Source: Dehalococcoidia bacterium (lineage in GTDB: Bacteria; Chloroflexota; Dehalococcoidia; GIF9; AB-539-J10). From it: DNA of 6,754 nt. The stretch is from contig JAUVYD010000087.1 in assembly GCA_030603265.1 (NCBI GenBank), positions 1-6,754 of the forward strand. Reading direction: 5' to 3'. The first letter of the stretch is position 1. Each line of letters begins with the position of its first letter. This document shows positions 1 through 6,252 of the stretch, one piece after another. The position numbers were made by a program, and so were the translations under genes. The notes under the pieces are model-generated. The model was not told the origin of the DNA. It searched no databases and saw only the letters and a list, made by a program, of their open reading frames with translations.

Positions 1-214
1 GCAAAACGGGAGCGTGGGCGTCGAGGTCGTGGCAGAAGATGACGGCCCCGGTATTGCCAACGTGGACTCGGCCATGCAGGACGGCTTCACGACTAACGGC
101 GGCCTGGGCGGCGGACTGCCCGGCGTCGAGCGGCTGATGGACGAGTTCGAGATTGAATCGCAAGTCGGCGCTGGAACGCGGGTGGTCGCCAGGAAGTGGG
201 AGCTATGCAGATAG
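1..214 (+). CDS. rsbT: RsbT-type serine/threonine kinase of the stressosome, C-terminal fragment
   Basis: The 5' end is cut by the window; the reading frame is open from base 2 and 70 residues are visible. These hold the ATP-binding half of a GHKL-type kinase: the G1 box EDDGPGI (visible residues 12-18), then AMQDGFTT, the glycine-rich lid GGLGGGLPG (33-41), and RLMDEFEIES with GAGTRV before a KW end. This order and wording match RsbT closely, more so than RsbW or SpoIIAB. In Bacillus, RsbT phosphorylates RsbS and RsbR in the stressosome, is released, and then binds the N-terminus of RsbU. The family is about 130 residues, so roughly half the gene is present. The stop at 212-214 lies inside the next gene (10-base overlap), which indicates translational coupling. 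rsbR and rsbS homologues would be expected just upstream, outside the window. Confidence 0.93.
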   Translation, partial: QNGSVGVEVVAEDDGPGIANVDSAMQDGFTTNGGLGGGLPGVERLMDEFEIESQVGAGTRVVARKWELCR

Positions 215-786
215 CCATCGTGAATCGCCCATTGGAAGAGCCGCATTGTGGGGACCAGGCAGGATGCTGGGAGCGCGACGGGAAGGTTGTGCTCTGCATC
301 ATCGACGGTCTGGGGCACGGCAAGGGAGCGGAACAGGCGGCGCTGGCGGCGTTGGACTTTCTCGAGCGGCATCACCGCGAGCCGCTGCTGGAGCTCTTCG
401 CTACCTGCAACGTGGCGCTGCACGACACCCAGGGCGTGGCGATGGGCATCGCCGTGGCCGACCCGGCTGCCGGGACGCTGACCTACGCGGGCATCGGCAA
501 CATGCGGGCGATGGTCGTGGGACAGGAAACGACGCGGCTGTTCAGCCACTACGGCATTGTCGGCGCCGACTACCGAACGCTGAAGACCGAGGCCGTGCCG
601 TTGAGTCCGGGCGACCTGGTAATCATGTACACCGATGGCATCGAGGAGTTGATTGACCTGTCGGGCTATGACGAAGCACTGCGCGCCGACGTCGGGCGGC
701 TGGCTGAGACGATTGCCGCGGACTGGCGGCGCGAGACGGATGATGAGGCGGTCCTGGTATTCCGGAACGGAGAAAACGGGGAATAG
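205..786 (+). CDS. rsbX: RsbX/SpoIIE-type PP2C serine phosphatase
   Basis: A 193-residue single-domain PP2C-like phosphatase. Visible motifs are CGD (15-17), the metal-binding IIDGLGHG (32-39), YAGIGN (94-99), HYGIVG (115-120), LSPGDLVIMYTDGIEE (133-148) and the C-terminal aspartates of TDDEAVLV (178-185). The size and lack of any sensor domain match RsbX, which in Bacillus dephosphorylates RsbR and RsbS and resets the stressosome. Position directly after rsbT supports this over a SpoIIE- or RsbU-type activator. ATG at 205 is chosen because AGGAAG at 191-196 sits at proper spacing; a GTG at 196 would add three residues but lies inside that ribosome-binding site. The start overlaps rsbT by 10 bases, and the stop is one base before the histidine kinase, so the three genes are probably one transcript. 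The family call is firm; the exact substrate is inferred. Confidence 0.9.
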   Translation: MQIAIVNRPLEEPHCGDQAGCWERDGKVVLCIIDGLGHGKGAEQAALAALDFLERHHREPLLELFATCNVALHDTQGVAMGIAVADPAAGTLTYAGIGNMRAMVVGQETTRLFSHYGIVGADYRTLKTEAVPLSPGDLVIMYTDGIEELIDLSGYDEALRADVGRLAETIAADWRRETDDEAVLVFRNGENGE

Positions 787-787
787 G

Positions 788-2881
788 ATGGACACATCGG
801 AGTTCAAGAACGCATACGCTTCAGTGCTCAAGTCCTTTGTCGAGAGCCAGGAAGAGCAATACCTGATGGAGGCGGCCGCGATGGGGCGCGAGATGGTGCG
901 TGCCGACGTGCCGCCCGAGGATATCGCCGAAATTCACGAAGTAGCGCTCCAGCGCCTCGCAGAGGACTTCCCTGACAAGACGCTCCTGGACTCCGTCCAG
1001 CGCATCTCCGCCCCGCTGATGGAGATGCTGATGGCCTATGGCCTCGCCTTGCGCGAACGCGAGGATGAGCGCAAGCGTGCAGTTGAAGCTCTGCGCGACA
1101 GTGAGGAGAAGCACCGCGAGCTCTTCGAGCAGTCCATGGACGCAATCTACGTTCACGGTCCTGATGGCAAGAACATCACTGTGAACCAGGCGTGGCTGGA
1201 CCTCTTCGGCTATACGCGTGATGAACTGCCAGGACTCGACAGCAGGCTTGACATCTATGCCGAGCCGCAAGACCGAGATGACTTCCTGCGCAGGATAGCC
1301 GAGACCGGGCATGTTGAAGATGAGGTGCGTTTCCGGAAGAAGGACGGCGCCGTCATGGACTGCGTTCGCAACGTGGTGGCGCGGAAGGACGAGCACGGGA
1401 ATGTGGTTGCCTACCAGGGCGTCATCCACGACATCACTGCGCGGAAAAGAAGGGAGAGAGAACTATGGCGGCTGAGCGAATTCCGGGAGACCGTCATTGA
1501 CAACGCCAACGTGTGGCTCGATGTGCTCGATGCGGAAGCAAACGTGGTGGTGTGGAACAAGGCTGCCGAGAAGATCAGCGGCTACTCCGCCGGGGAAGTG
1601 GTCGGACACGGGAAGATATGGGAATGGCTGTATCCGGATGAGGATTATCGGAAACAGATCGAAGAGAAGGCGGCCGGCATCATCGAGGGCGACGTAGTCG
1701 AGGGTCTGGAGACAACCGTCCGGACGAAGGGGGGCGAGTACAGGACGATCTCCTGGCACTCTCGCAACCTTACTGATGAGAAGGGGCAGTCAATCGGCTC
1801 CCTTGCACTGGGTCGTGACATCACCGAACAGAAGAAGGCGCAGGAGGAGCTGCGCGAGAGCGAGCAGAAATACCGGTCTCTTTTTGAGCGCTCACTCGAT
1901 GCCATCGTGGTCGCGGACGTGAACGGTACATTGCTGGACGCCAACCCCGCCTACCTCAAGATGTACGGACACGGCGTGGAAGACATCGGAAGGGTCAATG
2001 TCACGCAGTTCTATGACAGACGGTCAGAAAGGGAAGGCGTGATTCGACAACTACGCGAGGAAGGAGCAGTGGTCGGAGAGGTAAGGCAGAGGAAGCGGGA
2101 TGGCACAGTGATGGACTGCTTCCGTGCGTCCGTTCCGGTCAACGACGACGCAGGGAATCTCGTAGCGATTCAGTCTGTAATCCGTGATATCACAGACTCA
2201 AAGAGGGCGCAGACGGAGTTGGTCGAGTCTCGAGAGGAACTGAGGCGTCTTGCGCAGCGCATGGAGAAGGTGCGGGAAGAGGAGCGCACCAACCTCGCCC
2301 GGGAGCTACATGACACGGCCGGCCAGGCTATCACCGCGCTCAAGCTCGATGTCAGCCACATCAAGAAACGGCTTGAGCAAGGACAGTCTCCCACTCCGGA
2401 GGAGTTGGCCGCTCTCAATAACCTTCTCGACCGGACCGCCGACGACATTCGCCGCATCTCCTCGGAACTGCGCCCGGGCGTGCTTGATGACATCGGACTT
2501 GACGGGGCCATCGAATGGCAGATAGACGAACTCAGGAAGCGGACTGGCCTCGGCTTCGCCGTGAACCTGCCGTCTGAAGGGTCTCAGCTTGACGACGCGC
2601 GAAGAACGGCGCTTTTTCGTGTCTTTCAGGAGCTTCTCACCAATGTCGTGCGCCATGCCGATGCCCGCTCGGTGCAAGCCACGCTTGAACGCGCGGACGA
2701 CGTTGTGACACTCACTGTCGCCGACGACGGCTGTGGCGTCGACCCGGAGAAACTGGATGATTCCAGCTCGCTCGGCATCATCGGCATGAGAGAACGACTC
2801 CTGCCATTCGGAGGGGAACTCCACTACGACAGTGCGCCCGGCAGGGGCACAACCGCCCGCGTCGTCATGCCCACAGAGTAG
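788..2881 (+). CDS. Hybrid sensor histidine kinase: RsbU-like N-domain, three PAS, HisKA_3, HATPase_c
   Basis: A 697-residue soluble kinase with no membrane segment. Residues 1-92 resemble the RsbT-binding N-terminus of Bacillus RsbU: VPPEDIAEIH (41-50) and MLMAYGLALRERE (80-92) align with IPPEEIISIH and the VMIGYGMAYQEH segment. PAS domains follow at about 104-222, 229-350 and 357-475, each ending in a DIT motif. A charged, probably coiled helix leads to HisKA_3 with phosphoacceptor His508 in RELHDTAGQ. The HATPase_c domain shows the N-box QELLTN (614-619), G1 DDGCG (646-650) and G2 SLGIIGMRERL (661-671). HisKA_3 kinases normally phosphorylate NarL/FixJ-type regulators; none is present here. 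ATG 788 lies one base after the rsbX stop, with ACGGGG six bases ahead; longer in-frame starts run back into rsbX and lack domain support. No clear terminator is seen in the 72 bases before the convergent kinase gene. RsbT-dependent control is inferred. Confidence 0.95.
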   Translation: MDTSEFKNAYASVLKSFVESQEEQYLMEAAAMGREMVRADVPPEDIAEIHEVALQRLAEDFPDKTLLDSVQRISAPLMEMLMAYGLALREREDERKRAVEALRDSEEKHRELFEQSMDAIYVHGPDGKNITVNQAWLDLFGYTRDELPGLDSRLDIYAEPQDRDDFLRRIAETGHVEDEVRFRKKDGAVMDCVRNVVARKDEHGNVVAYQGVIHDITARKRRERELWRLSEFRETVIDNANVWLDVLDAEANVVVWNKAAEKISGYSAGEVVGHGKIWEWLYPDEDYRKQIEEKAAGIIEGDVVEGLETTVRTKGGEYRTISWHSRNLTDEKGQSIGSLALGRDITEQKKAQEELRESEQKYRSLFERSLDAIVVADVNGTLLDANPAYLKMYGHGVEDIGRVNVTQFYDRRSEREGVIRQLREEGAVVGEVRQRKRDGTVMDCFRASVPVNDDAGNLVAIQSVIRDITDSKRAQTELVESREELRRLAQRMEKVREEERTNLARELHDTAGQAITALKLDVSHIKKRLEQGQSPTPEELAALNNLLDRTADDIRRISSELRPGVLDDIGLDGAIEWQIDELRKRTGLGFAVNLPSEGSQLDDARRTALFRVFQELLTNVVRHADARSVQATLERADDVVTLTVADDGCGVDPEKLDDSSSLGIIGMRERLLPFGGELHYDSAPGRGTTARVVMPTE
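1184..1213 (+). repeat. Inverted near-identical PAS segment, copy in the plus-strand kinase
   Basis: This 30-base segment encodes NQAWLDLFGY in the first PAS domain of the plus-strand kinase. It matches the reverse complement of 4277-4306 at 29 of 30 bases, with one synonymous change in the leucine codon. It is the best-conserved core of a longer, less perfect similarity between the two PAS-coding regions. Confidence 0.85.
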
Positions 2882-2953
2882 GGGCGCGCGGGGAAGGGTG
2901 CGGTGGCTCCGGCTCGGCTCCTGGGTGGCTTCGGTGTCGCGAGAGGCATCACT

Positions 2954-4819
2954 CTAGATGTCGGGAGATTCCGGCTCTGTTCTGACTGCGGGTTCGTCTT
3001 CGAGCGGAGCGGTCACCTTGAGCACAGTGCCCGCGCCGGCGGAGGTGTTCACGGTCATCCTGCCTCCCCACGACCGCGCTCGCTCCCGGATGCCGACGAG
3101 CCCCAGCGCACCCGACTTGCGCATCTCGTGCTTGGTGAAGCCGCGTCCGTTGTCGGCCACGCGCAGCACGGCCTGGCCCCCTTCGCGGGTGAAATCCACC
3201 GTCACTCTGGTGGCGCCCGAGTGGCGTCGCACGTTGTCGAGTGCCTCCTGCAGCACGCGGAACATGCCCAGGGCCACTCGTCCTCGCGGCAGCGTGAGGT
3301 TCTCAACTCGTCGCACCTCGCATTCCACCCCGGACCGGCGCGCGAACTCCTCCGCCTGCCACTCGATAGTGGCGGCCGGCCCGAGGTCCTCCAACATCAC
3401 TGGGATGAGGTCCGCGTAGAGCCTGCGGAGACGCCCTATCGTCTCATCGAGCAGATGCGTCATCCCGTCCATCGTGGGCGCCAGACTCGCCGGCGCCTCC
3501 TCAGGAAGCCGGCTGCGGCAAGAGGCCACGTCAACCTTCAGCACTGACAGCGCCTGGGCGATGTGGTCATGCAGCTCCCAGGCCACCTCAGCGCGCTCTT
3601 CCTCGCGCGCGGCCTCGAGACGCGCAGTAAGCTCCCGGAGTTCACGGTTCGCCTCCGCAAGCCGTTCCGCCATCCGCTTGCGCTCGGTGATGTCGCGGTT
3701 GATGCCCAGGTAGGCGATTACGGCGCCTGACTCGCCCTTTCGCGCCACGGCGGTGCGCTGGCAGTCGAATACCGAGCCGTCCTTACGCCTGAAGCGGACC
3801 TCGTCCTTCACGAATCCGGTCTTGGCCATCCGGCGCAGGAAGTACTCGCGATCCGCGGGATCGGCGTACACGTCAACAACATTGAAGGATGAGATGTCCT
3901 CGCGCGTGTAGCCAAACAGGTCGTGAAATGCTGGGTTCACCTGCAACAGGGTCCCGTCAGGAGCGTTGATATTGATGGCATCGCCAATCTGCTCGAAGAG
4001 CGAGCGGTACCGCTCCTCGCTGCTGCGCAGTTCCTCCTGTGCCCGCTTCTGCTCGGTGATGTCGTGGGTGACGCCGTGGTGGGCAACCGTATTCCCGTTC
4101 TTGTCCTTCCACGCCACCACACTGCGAACGCAGTTCAGGACGGTGCCGTCCTTCTTCTTGTAACGCACCTCATCTCGCACATGTCCGGTCCTGTCTATCC
4201 GGTGCAGGAAGTCCTCGCGGTCCTCCTGATTCGCGTAGAGAACAACCGCATTGAATCCCGTCAGCTCATCGCGGGAATAGCCGAAGAGGTCCAACCACGC
4301 CTGGTTCGCATCAATGCTGGCGCCGTCGGGGGCGTTGATGCAGACGGCGTCCATGCTTTGCTCGAAGAGCATTCGATAGCGTTCCTCGGACGAGGTCAGT
4401 GCTCGGAATGTCTCCTGCCTTTCCTGTTCTCCCTTCGCTGCAAGTCCGTCTTCAACTCTGCGGGCATAGATGTTGTAGAGACGTCTCTCCTTCGGGGCAA
4501 TGGCAGAGGCCTGCTCCATCAGCAATAGCCCGAGAGTGCCGTTGACGCCGAGCGCTTCCACGAAGAGGTTGGGCGCGTTTTCTCGAGCTAGAGACAGAGC
4601 GCTCTGTTCGTCTCTCAGCCCGGACATTAGATAGATGCTGCGGGCATCGGGTGGGCCAACCCAGAGTGCGAAACGTCGGATGCCGAACAGGCGAAGCGCC
4701 TTCTCAAGAGCTTCGCTCGTGAAACCTGCCAGCGAGTCAGAGTATCTCAGAAACGAGAGCTCGTAGAGAGCGGAGAGTTCCGCGGCAGCCTCGGCACTGT
4801 CAAACGGATTCGATGACAT
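2954..4819 (-). CDS. Sensor histidine kinase: GAF-like domain, two PAS, HisKA_3, HATPase_c
   Basis: A 621-residue cytoplasmic kinase. Residues 1-137 have GAF-like character (ALRLFGIRRFALWVG, then LGLLLMEQ and KERRLYNIYARR), a low-certainty call. Two PAS domains lie at about 143-264 and 266-384, ending in THDITEQKR and NRDITERKR. A charged helix (about 385-407) leads to HisKA_3 with His417 in WELHDHIAQAL. HATPase_c shows the N-box QEALDN (524-529), G1 DNGRG (556-560) and G2 GALGLVGIRER (570-580). A short acidic, proline-containing tail ends the protein. The likely partner is a NarL/FixJ-type regulator, not seen here. Start ATG at 4819 follows the FIST gene after 24 bases; the ribosome-binding site is weak, which suggests coupling to translation of the FIST gene. 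It lacks the RsbU-like domain of the convergent kinase, so it probably does not respond to RsbT, although its PAS domains are close relatives of that kinase's first PAS domain. Confidence 0.95.
   Translation of the reverse strand: MSSNPFDSAEAAAELSALYELSFLRYSDSLAGFTSEALEKALRLFGIRRFALWVGPPDARSIYLMSGLRDEQSALSLARENAPNLFVEALGVNGTLGLLLMEQASAIAPKERRLYNIYARRVEDGLAAKGEQERQETFRALTSSEERYRMLFEQSMDAVCINAPDGASIDANQAWLDLFGYSRDELTGFNAVVLYANQEDREDFLHRIDRTGHVRDEVRYKKKDGTVLNCVRSVVAWKDKNGNTVAHHGVTHDITEQKRAQEELRSSEERYRSLFEQIGDAININAPDGTLLQVNPAFHDLFGYTREDISSFNVVDVYADPADREYFLRRMAKTGFVKDEVRFRRKDGSVFDCQRTAVARKGESGAVIAYLGINRDITERKRMAERLAEANRELRELTARLEAAREEERAEVAWELHDHIAQALSVLKVDVASCRSRLPEEAPASLAPTMDGMTHLLDETIGRLRRLYADLIPVMLEDLGPAATIEWQAEEFARRSGVECEVRRVENLTLPRGRVALGMFRVLQEALDNVRRHSGATRVTVDFTREGGQAVLRVADNGRGFTKHEMRKSGALGLVGIRERARSWGGRMTVNTSAGAGTVLKVTAPLEDEPAVRTEPESPDI
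4277..4306 (-). repeat. Inverted near-identical PAS segment, copy in the minus-strand kinase
   Basis: Partner of 1184-1213 in opposite orientation, within the first PAS domain of the minus-strand kinase, encoding the same NQAWLDLFGY. The two copies are about 3.1 kb apart in convergent genes and could recombine to invert the DNA between them. Confidence 0.85.
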
Positions 4820-4843
4820 GGTTCTTACTTGCGCCAGGCGAAA

Positions 4844-5977
4844 TCACGCATTTCCGAGCACGGCCACAGCCACGGTCTTGTTGTGAAACAGGGGTACATC
4901 CTTGAAGCTTCCTATTTCGCCGAAGCTAAGAGCCCCGAGAAGAGGGACATCCACCCCGACACCACTCGTCAAGGCCTTCAACTCCCGTCCGAATTCATCT
5001 CCCATCAGGAGGTATCGGGACACGCAGTCGAACACCAGCGCAAGGGAGGGACTGCGCACCTCTGCCGTCGCGCGAGCCGCGACATCCGCCGCAGTCTCGA
5101 CCAGATCAGCCACCTCGCCACGCATCAGAACTGCAACGGCGTTGGCCGGCACCTCGGTCACAAAATCGAGACTGTCGTCATCGTTGACCGCCCGGGCGTC
5201 GCGAATCACATAGTTGCCGGAGATATCGGCGAAACCGAAGGGGTTGACCATGGAGTAACGGCGGAACGACTCGCGGGGAATCTCAATGCCAAGATGTTGA
5301 CAGTAGACCCGGAATGCAGGACGCCCGTCGATCTCAAACACGCGCTTGCCTTGCGCCTGCGTGATGACGAGAGGCTCTCCATGGGGCTGCCAGCCGTGTC
5401 CAATCGCCGTTCCTGCCTCACACCCGCCTACGACGGCCACAGCCACCGCGTTCTGTTCCAGAGAGGCCTCAGTGAACTGGCAGGTCCGCAGGAACTTGAG
5501 ACTGTCTCCGCTTCCTCCACCCACATAGCGGAAGTCAGGGCCCATCCGGCTGTATAAACTTCTCGTGGCCGCATAGCTCCCGGAGGTAAAATCGTCAGGC
5601 AGTACGACTACAAGGCCGCCGCCGGGCCCTCGCTCTACAAGCGACCGGCCCGCGCTCTGTCCCACCGACCAGGGGTCGACGTCGAGCCCGGTCCCGAGGG
5701 CTGTTGCCACATCGAGGTCGCCCGAGATTGTCGCAACGCCAATGCCTCTGTCGAGAACGCCCTTGCCTGTCAGAACCCCTCCACACTGGAAACCCACAAA
5801 CGGCGCGGTCCCTGCGAGCCCCCGAACAGCCTGCCATACAGCCGTCGGTTCATACGCATCCGTCGTGAATACGAAGCTCAACGCGGGATGACCGGAGCCA
5901 GCCTCCGCGCGCTCAAATGCATCGCGAACAGCGTTGTCCGCACCTGTCCGTTCGCTGAAACCAACTCCTGCCCTCAT
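4844..5977 (-). CDS. FIST-domain ligand-sensing signal transduction protein
   Basis: A 377-residue protein matching the FIST family (FIST_N followed by FIST_C). FIST_N features are the start MRAGVGFSERT, LSFVFTTDAY, the FVGFQCGGVLT segment, VVVLPDDFTSG and YVGGGSGDS. GTAIGHGWQPHG (GHGW at 193-196) and GKRVFEIDGRPAF (about 210-222) mark the join of the two halves. The C-terminal half has NYVIRDARAVNDDDSLDF and FDCVSRYLLMG with Cys318 and Arg321, similar to the C-x-x-R motif of FIST_C, and ends PLFHNKTVAVAVLG. No signal peptide or membrane segment is seen. FIST domains are thought to bind small ligands, possibly amino acids, and occur fused or adjacent to kinases, cyclases and chemoreceptors. 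Here it is free-standing and 24 bases ahead of a histidine kinase, so it probably serves as that kinase's input. ATG 5977 is preceded by AAAGAGG at good spacing. The ligand is unknown. Confidence 0.93.
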   Translation of the reverse strand: MRAGVGFSERTGADNAVRDAFERAEAGSGHPALSFVFTTDAYEPTAVWQAVRGLAGTAPFVGFQCGGVLTGKGVLDRGIGVATISGDLDVATALGTGLDVDPWSVGQSAGRSLVERGPGGGLVVVLPDDFTSGSYAATRSLYSRMGPDFRYVGGGSGDSLKFLRTCQFTEASLEQNAVAVAVVGGCEAGTAIGHGWQPHGEPLVITQAQGKRVFEIDGRPAFRVYCQHLGIEIPRESFRRYSMVNPFGFADISGNYVIRDARAVNDDDSLDFVTEVPANAVAVLMRGEVADLVETAADVAARATAEVRSPSLALVFDCVSRYLLMGDEFGRELKALTSGVGVDVPLLGALSFGEIGSFKDVPLFHNKTVAVAVLGNA

Positions 5978-6005
5978 GGCGCCTCTTTGGCGAATCCGGC
6001 AATTT

Positions 6006-6034
6006 GGGGGACACCCTACTTATCTCTGTCCCCC
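6006..6034. promoter_or_regulatory. Perfect 8-base inverted repeat upstream of the FIST gene
   Basis: The arms GGGGGACA (6006-6013) and TGTCCCCC (6027-6034) are exact reverse complements separated by 13 bases. The element ends 28 bases before the FIST start codon. On the minus strand the spacer contains GATAAG, a possible -10 hexamer. It could be an operator over the promoter, a leader RNA hairpin if transcription starts further upstream, or a leftover REP-like unit. No T-run follows on either strand, so it is not a good intrinsic terminator. The repeat itself is certain; its role is not known. Confidence 0.6.
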
Positions 6035-6048
6035 GGGGTTTCGGTCCA
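6019..6048 (-). promoter_or_regulatory. Possible sigma70-like promoter for the FIST-kinase operon
   Basis: On the minus strand TGGACC (6048-6043) and GATAAG (6024-6019) each match 4 of 6 positions of the -35 and -10 consensus, with an 18-base spacer. Transcription would start near 6012, giving a leader of about 35 bases that carries the AAAGAGG ribosome-binding site. The -10 lies between the arms of the 6006-6034 inverted repeat. The match is weak and this is only a candidate. Confidence 0.3.
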
Positions 6049-6065
6049 CGCTTCTCTGACTCCAA

Positions 6066-6159
6066 CCGCTGACCAAGCCCCCCGCCTCGACAGCGGCGCA
6101 ACGCTGACAACACCATCGGTGTGCTGTCCAATGTTCGCATGCGACTGAGGCGCTGTCAA
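6066..6159 (-). promoter_or_regulatory. Four iterated TTG(G)WCAGC-like motifs plus TCGCATGCGA palindrome
   Basis: Reading the minus strand, TTGACAGCG (6159-6151), TTGGACAGCAC (6131-6121), TTGTCAGCG (6110-6102) and TTGGTCAGCGG (6076-6066) all follow TTG(G)WCAGC. Their starts are 28, 21 and 34 bases apart. The first includes a perfect TTGACA, but no good -10 follows at 16-18 bases; a 10-base palindrome TCGCATGCGA (6135-6144) lies there instead. The group is upstream of the FIST-kinase operon and could be a set of regulator-binding sites. Chance similarity is possible with such short motifs. Confidence 0.3.
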
Positions 6160-6197
6160 TACCCCGAATTGCCTCAGAGGAGATGATGCCAAGCACA

Positions 6198-6226
6198 ATC
6201 ACGGGTGCCTGTCAGGTGCCCGTGAT
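6198..6226. terminator. Hairpin downstream of the exported-protein gene, possible terminator
   Basis: The arms ATCACGGG (6198-6205) and CCCGTGAT (6219-6226) pair perfectly. Inside them an inner CCT/AGG stem closes a three-base loop, with two G-U pairs possible in plus-strand RNA or two mismatches in minus-strand RNA. It starts 26 bases past the stop codon of the minus-strand gene at 6253, the usual place for a terminator. The following minus-strand bases are only moderately T-rich (TTGTGCTTGG), so an efficient intrinsic terminator is uncertain. Confidence 0.45.
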
Positions 6227-6252
6227 GAGTGGTGGCAACACATCGGGACAGG

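Noticed and set aside
653..787. In-frame extension of the histidine kinase upstream of 788
   Set aside because: It would overlap the end of the phosphatase gene, the extra residues are arginine-rich out-of-frame sequence, and ATG 788 starts exactly at the RsbU-like domain.
821..1429. Long open frame on the minus strand inside the plus-strand kinase
   Set aside because: It is antisense to the RsbU-like and first PAS domains, which are clearly coding; the translation shows no recognisable domain and is explained by high GC in the third codon position.
2882..2953. Possible bidirectional terminator between the convergent kinases
   Set aside because: The 72 bases are GC-rich, but I found no stable stem followed by a T-run on either strand.
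3923..4528. Long open frame on the plus strand opposite the second kinase
   Set aside because: It mirrors the PAS-coding region; its resemblance to the antisense frame at 821-1429 only reflects the homology of the two PAS domains on the coding strands.
4829..5557. 242-codon open frame on the plus strand opposite the FIST gene
   Set aside because: The minus-strand frame is a full FIST protein with conserved motifs; the opposite frame has no domain and no convincing ribosome-binding site.
5888..6148. Small plus-strand open frame across the FIST start and upstream spacer
   Set aside because: It overlaps the FIST coding start in antisense, has no recognised domain and passes through the inverted repeat; no support as a gene.
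6154..6159. Perfect TTGACA on the minus strand as the main -35 of the FIST operon
   Set aside because: No acceptable -10 hexamer lies 16-18 bases downstream (best matches only 3 of 6), so I list it only as part of the motif cluster.
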